A stretch of 19,002 nt of DNA from positions 43,679 through 62,680 of the forward strand of contig QZLH01000317.1 of the NCBI GenBank assembly GCA_003833135.1, given 5' to 3'. Numbering within the stretch: the first letter of the stretch is position 1; each line of letters opens with the position of its first letter. This document shows positions 17,151-19,002 of the stretch, one piece after another. Source of the DNA: Oehlia diaphana. Its lineage: Eukaryota; Glomeromycota; Glomeromycetes; Glomerales; Glomeraceae. The position numbers were made by a program, and so were the translations under genes. Under the pieces are notes generated by a model. The model did no database searches. It saw only the letters and a program-made list of their open reading frames with translations, and was not told the origin of the DNA.

Positions 17151-17790
17151 AAAATGGGTAAACTATAATATTGATTATTCAGTTACTTTTTATATTCTTT
17201 ATTATTTTTTTCTTAAAAAGAGAGATTTGTACAATATTAAAATGTTGTATAATAATAATACTTATTCTTTTATTTTATTTATAACAACACTGTAATGATA
17301 CGAGGCGAAGCGTGATAAAAATTTTTTCAGAGGCACTTAATTATTGTCGATGTAATTGTACATAACCTGTTACATTCAATTTTGTTCTTTATTATTCACA
17401 TTCTTTTTTCGATTATATTGTTGGCAATAGATATCAGCCATATTGCATATTACATTTCCAGAAAGAATCCCAAGAGATACACATATAGAAATAAAATTTC
17501 TATGTAGTTTTATGTGTATATCATTTGGATTTAAAGTTGAGGGTTCAGTCTTTTTTAAGTACAACAAATAATTAATCGAAAATTTCGCTAATAGCCGTTA
17601 TCGTGCATATTGTTTACATATGTTCTTAATCCTCGGATTTACCGCCAATGATTACAAAACTGAATCTCTTCGGTTAAAGAACGGATAAATTTACGTATGA
17701 ATATCATTGGTCAAATGTTATTTATTTATTATTGTGGCGTTTGTCTTTATAACTAAAAAGATCATTTTTTTTTTTAAAAAAAAAAAGTTT
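17151..17790. other. Stretch without a supported gene; one doubtful minus-strand frame
   Basis: The minus-strand open frame 17567-17376 (63 codons) has a more balanced composition than its neighbours (TEPSTLNPNDIHIKLH, SLGILSGNVICNMAD). It might be a relic of a coding exon, but it has no recognisable family, paralogue or splice partner here. CGAGGCGAAGCGTG at about 17301 is an isolated GC-rich string. Confidence 0.3.
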
Positions 17791-17816
17791 ATTATTATTA
17801 TTATTATTATTATTAT
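17791..17816. repeat. (ATT)n microsatellite
   Basis: An uninterrupted ATT/TTA run follows an A-run. Similar shorter ATTATT runs occur at 3742, 8560 and 9660. Confidence 0.9.
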
Positions 17817-17879
17817 TTTTATTATTTACACCTTGTTTGTATTTTCATATAATATATATAATTAAAACTTAATTCATGA

Positions 17880-18330
17880 TCATGCAGATCACTATAAATA
17901 GGTGAAATATCCAAATTGACAATTTTCAATAACTATTTATTTGTACAAATAATTCCCGATTCGGAGTGGTTACAAAATATTACATATCATATTTCTCCGG
18001 CAACATTCTTTTTTTTAAAAAAACCATTTTTTTTTTTACGCATATGATACCATAATACCATCTATGTGGCGTTGTTCTTTCAAATATGTAACCGTATGAT
18101 AATTTTCGTACCTATTTTTGTCAATATAAGGATTTCTTTTCGGGATTCTTTCACCAAAGGAATCAAATTCCAATCAGGCATTGAGAAATTGATGGTTGTT
18201 CAATAAAAATTCAACAACACACCCTTGCGCATTTAGAATTAAAAGATGCATATAAATAATGATTGATACTAGTATGTGATAACCGATAAAACTATTTATG
18301 GGTTAATGATTTTTTCTACATATTAATAAA
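17880..18330 (+). repeat. Fragments of the 485-1450 dispersed repeat
   Basis: CATGCAGATCACTATAAATAGGTGAAATATCC (about 17882) resembles CATGTGCAGATTACTATAAATCGAATGTCCGAATAT at 7913. ATATGTGATAACCGATAAAACTATTTATGGGTTAATGATTTTT-like sequence at 18270-18315 resembles 1408-1450. The order matches the older copies, so this is probably a third, shortened relative of the same repeat. Confidence 0.45.
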
Positions 18331-18557
18331 AAAAAAAAAGATCATGTACAACATATTAATTATATAATGAATTATATAATATCTTACGTAAAATTAATAC
18401 GAGATTATCTTTTAAAAAATACGAAATTATAAAATTTAGGTTTTCTAAGAAAAAAAAAAAAAAAATAATATTTATAAAAAATATTTGAGATTATGCGGGT
18501 TGGCAACAAAAAAGAAAAACTTGTATTAAAAAAAAAAAAAAATAGCCCCATAAAAAA

Positions 18558-18660
18558 AGGGGTTGCACAACAATATACATAATTATGTGTTTTTTTTTCT
18601 CTATATTATATAAAATTTTTTTTTGTTTAAACTACAAGAAAAAGCTATTTGTGCAACCTT
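18558..18660. mobile_element. Putative ~100-bp inverted-repeat element (GGTTGCACAA ends)
   Basis: GGTTGCACAA (18561-18570) and TTGTGCAACC (18649-18658) are exact inverted repeats. The repeat continues outward as A-runs, and further out GCCCC (18545-18549) and GGGGC (18693-18697) are also inverted, so the arms may be longer than the core. The left arm is additionally a small hairpin, CCCC-ATAAAAAAA-GGGG. A Tc1/mariner-like MITE is possible, but I see no clean TA target duplication. Confidence 0.45.
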
Positions 18661-18718
18661 TTTTTTTATTGTGTATATATATTTATTAAATAGGGGCATG
18701 GTCCGTGAAAAAAAAAAT

Positions 18719-18761
18719 CATAATTAATTAATACCAATAAATCAATTGATCCGTGCGGTTT

Positions 18762-18797
<36 letters not shown>
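18719..18797 (+). repeat. Dispersed GATCCGTGCGG repeat, copy 3, with 35-base poly(A)
   Basis: ATAATTAATTAATACC...AAATCAATTGATCCGTGCGG followed by TTTC and 35 consecutive A (18763-18797) matches 3602-3651 and, inverted, 12906-12935. A shared terminal motif directly before an A-run is what a SINE or LINE 3' end would look like. The source element is not visible in the window. Confidence 0.55.
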
Positions 18798-18799
<2 letters not shown>

Positions 18800-18977
18800 A
18801 AATATTATGGCGAAAAAAAAAAAAAATTTTTTTTTTAAGTTGTACAGAAAAAATTTTCTTTTTTGTGCGCCTGTTATACATACGCTACGAACTCCGTGGA
18901 TATGCTACTTTCTCTTTCAGTATACGATAATCAAACGTTGTGGCTCATTATTGTCATACCCATAATTCGTTATGGTA

Positions 18978-19000
18978 TTTTTTTTTTTTTTTTTTTTTTT
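18978..19000. repeat. Poly(T) tract at the right edge
   Basis: 23 consecutive T. Long homopolymers here (also 18763-18797, 12885-12905 and 7586-7603) are prone to sequencing length errors. Confidence 0.9.
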
Positions 19001-19002
19001 AA

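Noticed and set aside
17127..17816. CRISPR-like array from the regular repeats
   Set aside because: The repeats are microsatellites (ATGA, ATT) without spacers, in a eukaryotic context.
18753..18965. 70-codon plus-strand frame and its minus-strand counterpart with poly-K and poly-F
   Set aside because: Both are translations of the 35-base A-run and neighbouring homopolymers.

Overview
The window looks like nuclear DNA of an AT-rich eukaryote. It has long A/T homopolymers, microsatellites, short spliced genes with GTAAGT...TATAG/CATAG introns, and many small non-autonomous transposons. A broken Crinkler (CRN)-like gene, together with the extreme A+T content and repeat load, fits an early-diverging fungus best, in particular an arbuscular mycorrhizal (Glomeromycotina, Rhizophagus-like) genome. 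That assignment is inference. No marker gene fixes it, and there is no sign of a bacterial, organellar or viral genome.

Layout. Positions 1-4440 are gene-poor: old dispersed repeats, a 26-base palindrome, a 38-base tandem duplication and a hAT-like MITE at 1583-1796 with 8-base direct repeats. The first copy of a segmental duplication runs from about 4440 to 7362 and carries a two-exon minus-strand gene (gene A, 4803-5686, 211 aa) followed by a 76-base minisatellite. From 7335 to 10396 lie older repeats and a direct tandem duplication (about 8499-9329 and 9410-10396), the second copy interrupted by a 226-base MITE. A 492-base hAT-like element with perfect 8-base target duplications sits at 10614-11105. 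The second copy of the segmental duplication (about 11255-13778) carries the paralogue (gene B, 11635-12417, 175 aa, minus strand). A CRN-like pseudogene occupies 14277-15569 on the plus strand. The rest, to 19002, is gene-free: a 30-base minisatellite, microsatellites, a putative ~100-base inverted-repeat element and poly(A)/poly(T) tracts.

Genes A and B are the only loci I would call intact protein-coding genes. Neither exon pair is an uninterrupted reading frame. Each joins across a phase-2 intron at the same codon and then reads to a stop at nearly the same place. All coding indels between the copies (132, 33, 9 and several 3-base events) are multiples of three, while introns and flanks differ freely. 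This argues that both proteins are real and were kept under selection. I do not recognise the family. The proteins are small, basic, coiled-coil-like, and lack an obvious signal peptide or membrane segment. Their leaders and a promoter-distal block are also conserved, so the whole transcription unit was duplicated.

Most other short open frames in the window fall in A/T-rich repeats or transposons and have no coding support.
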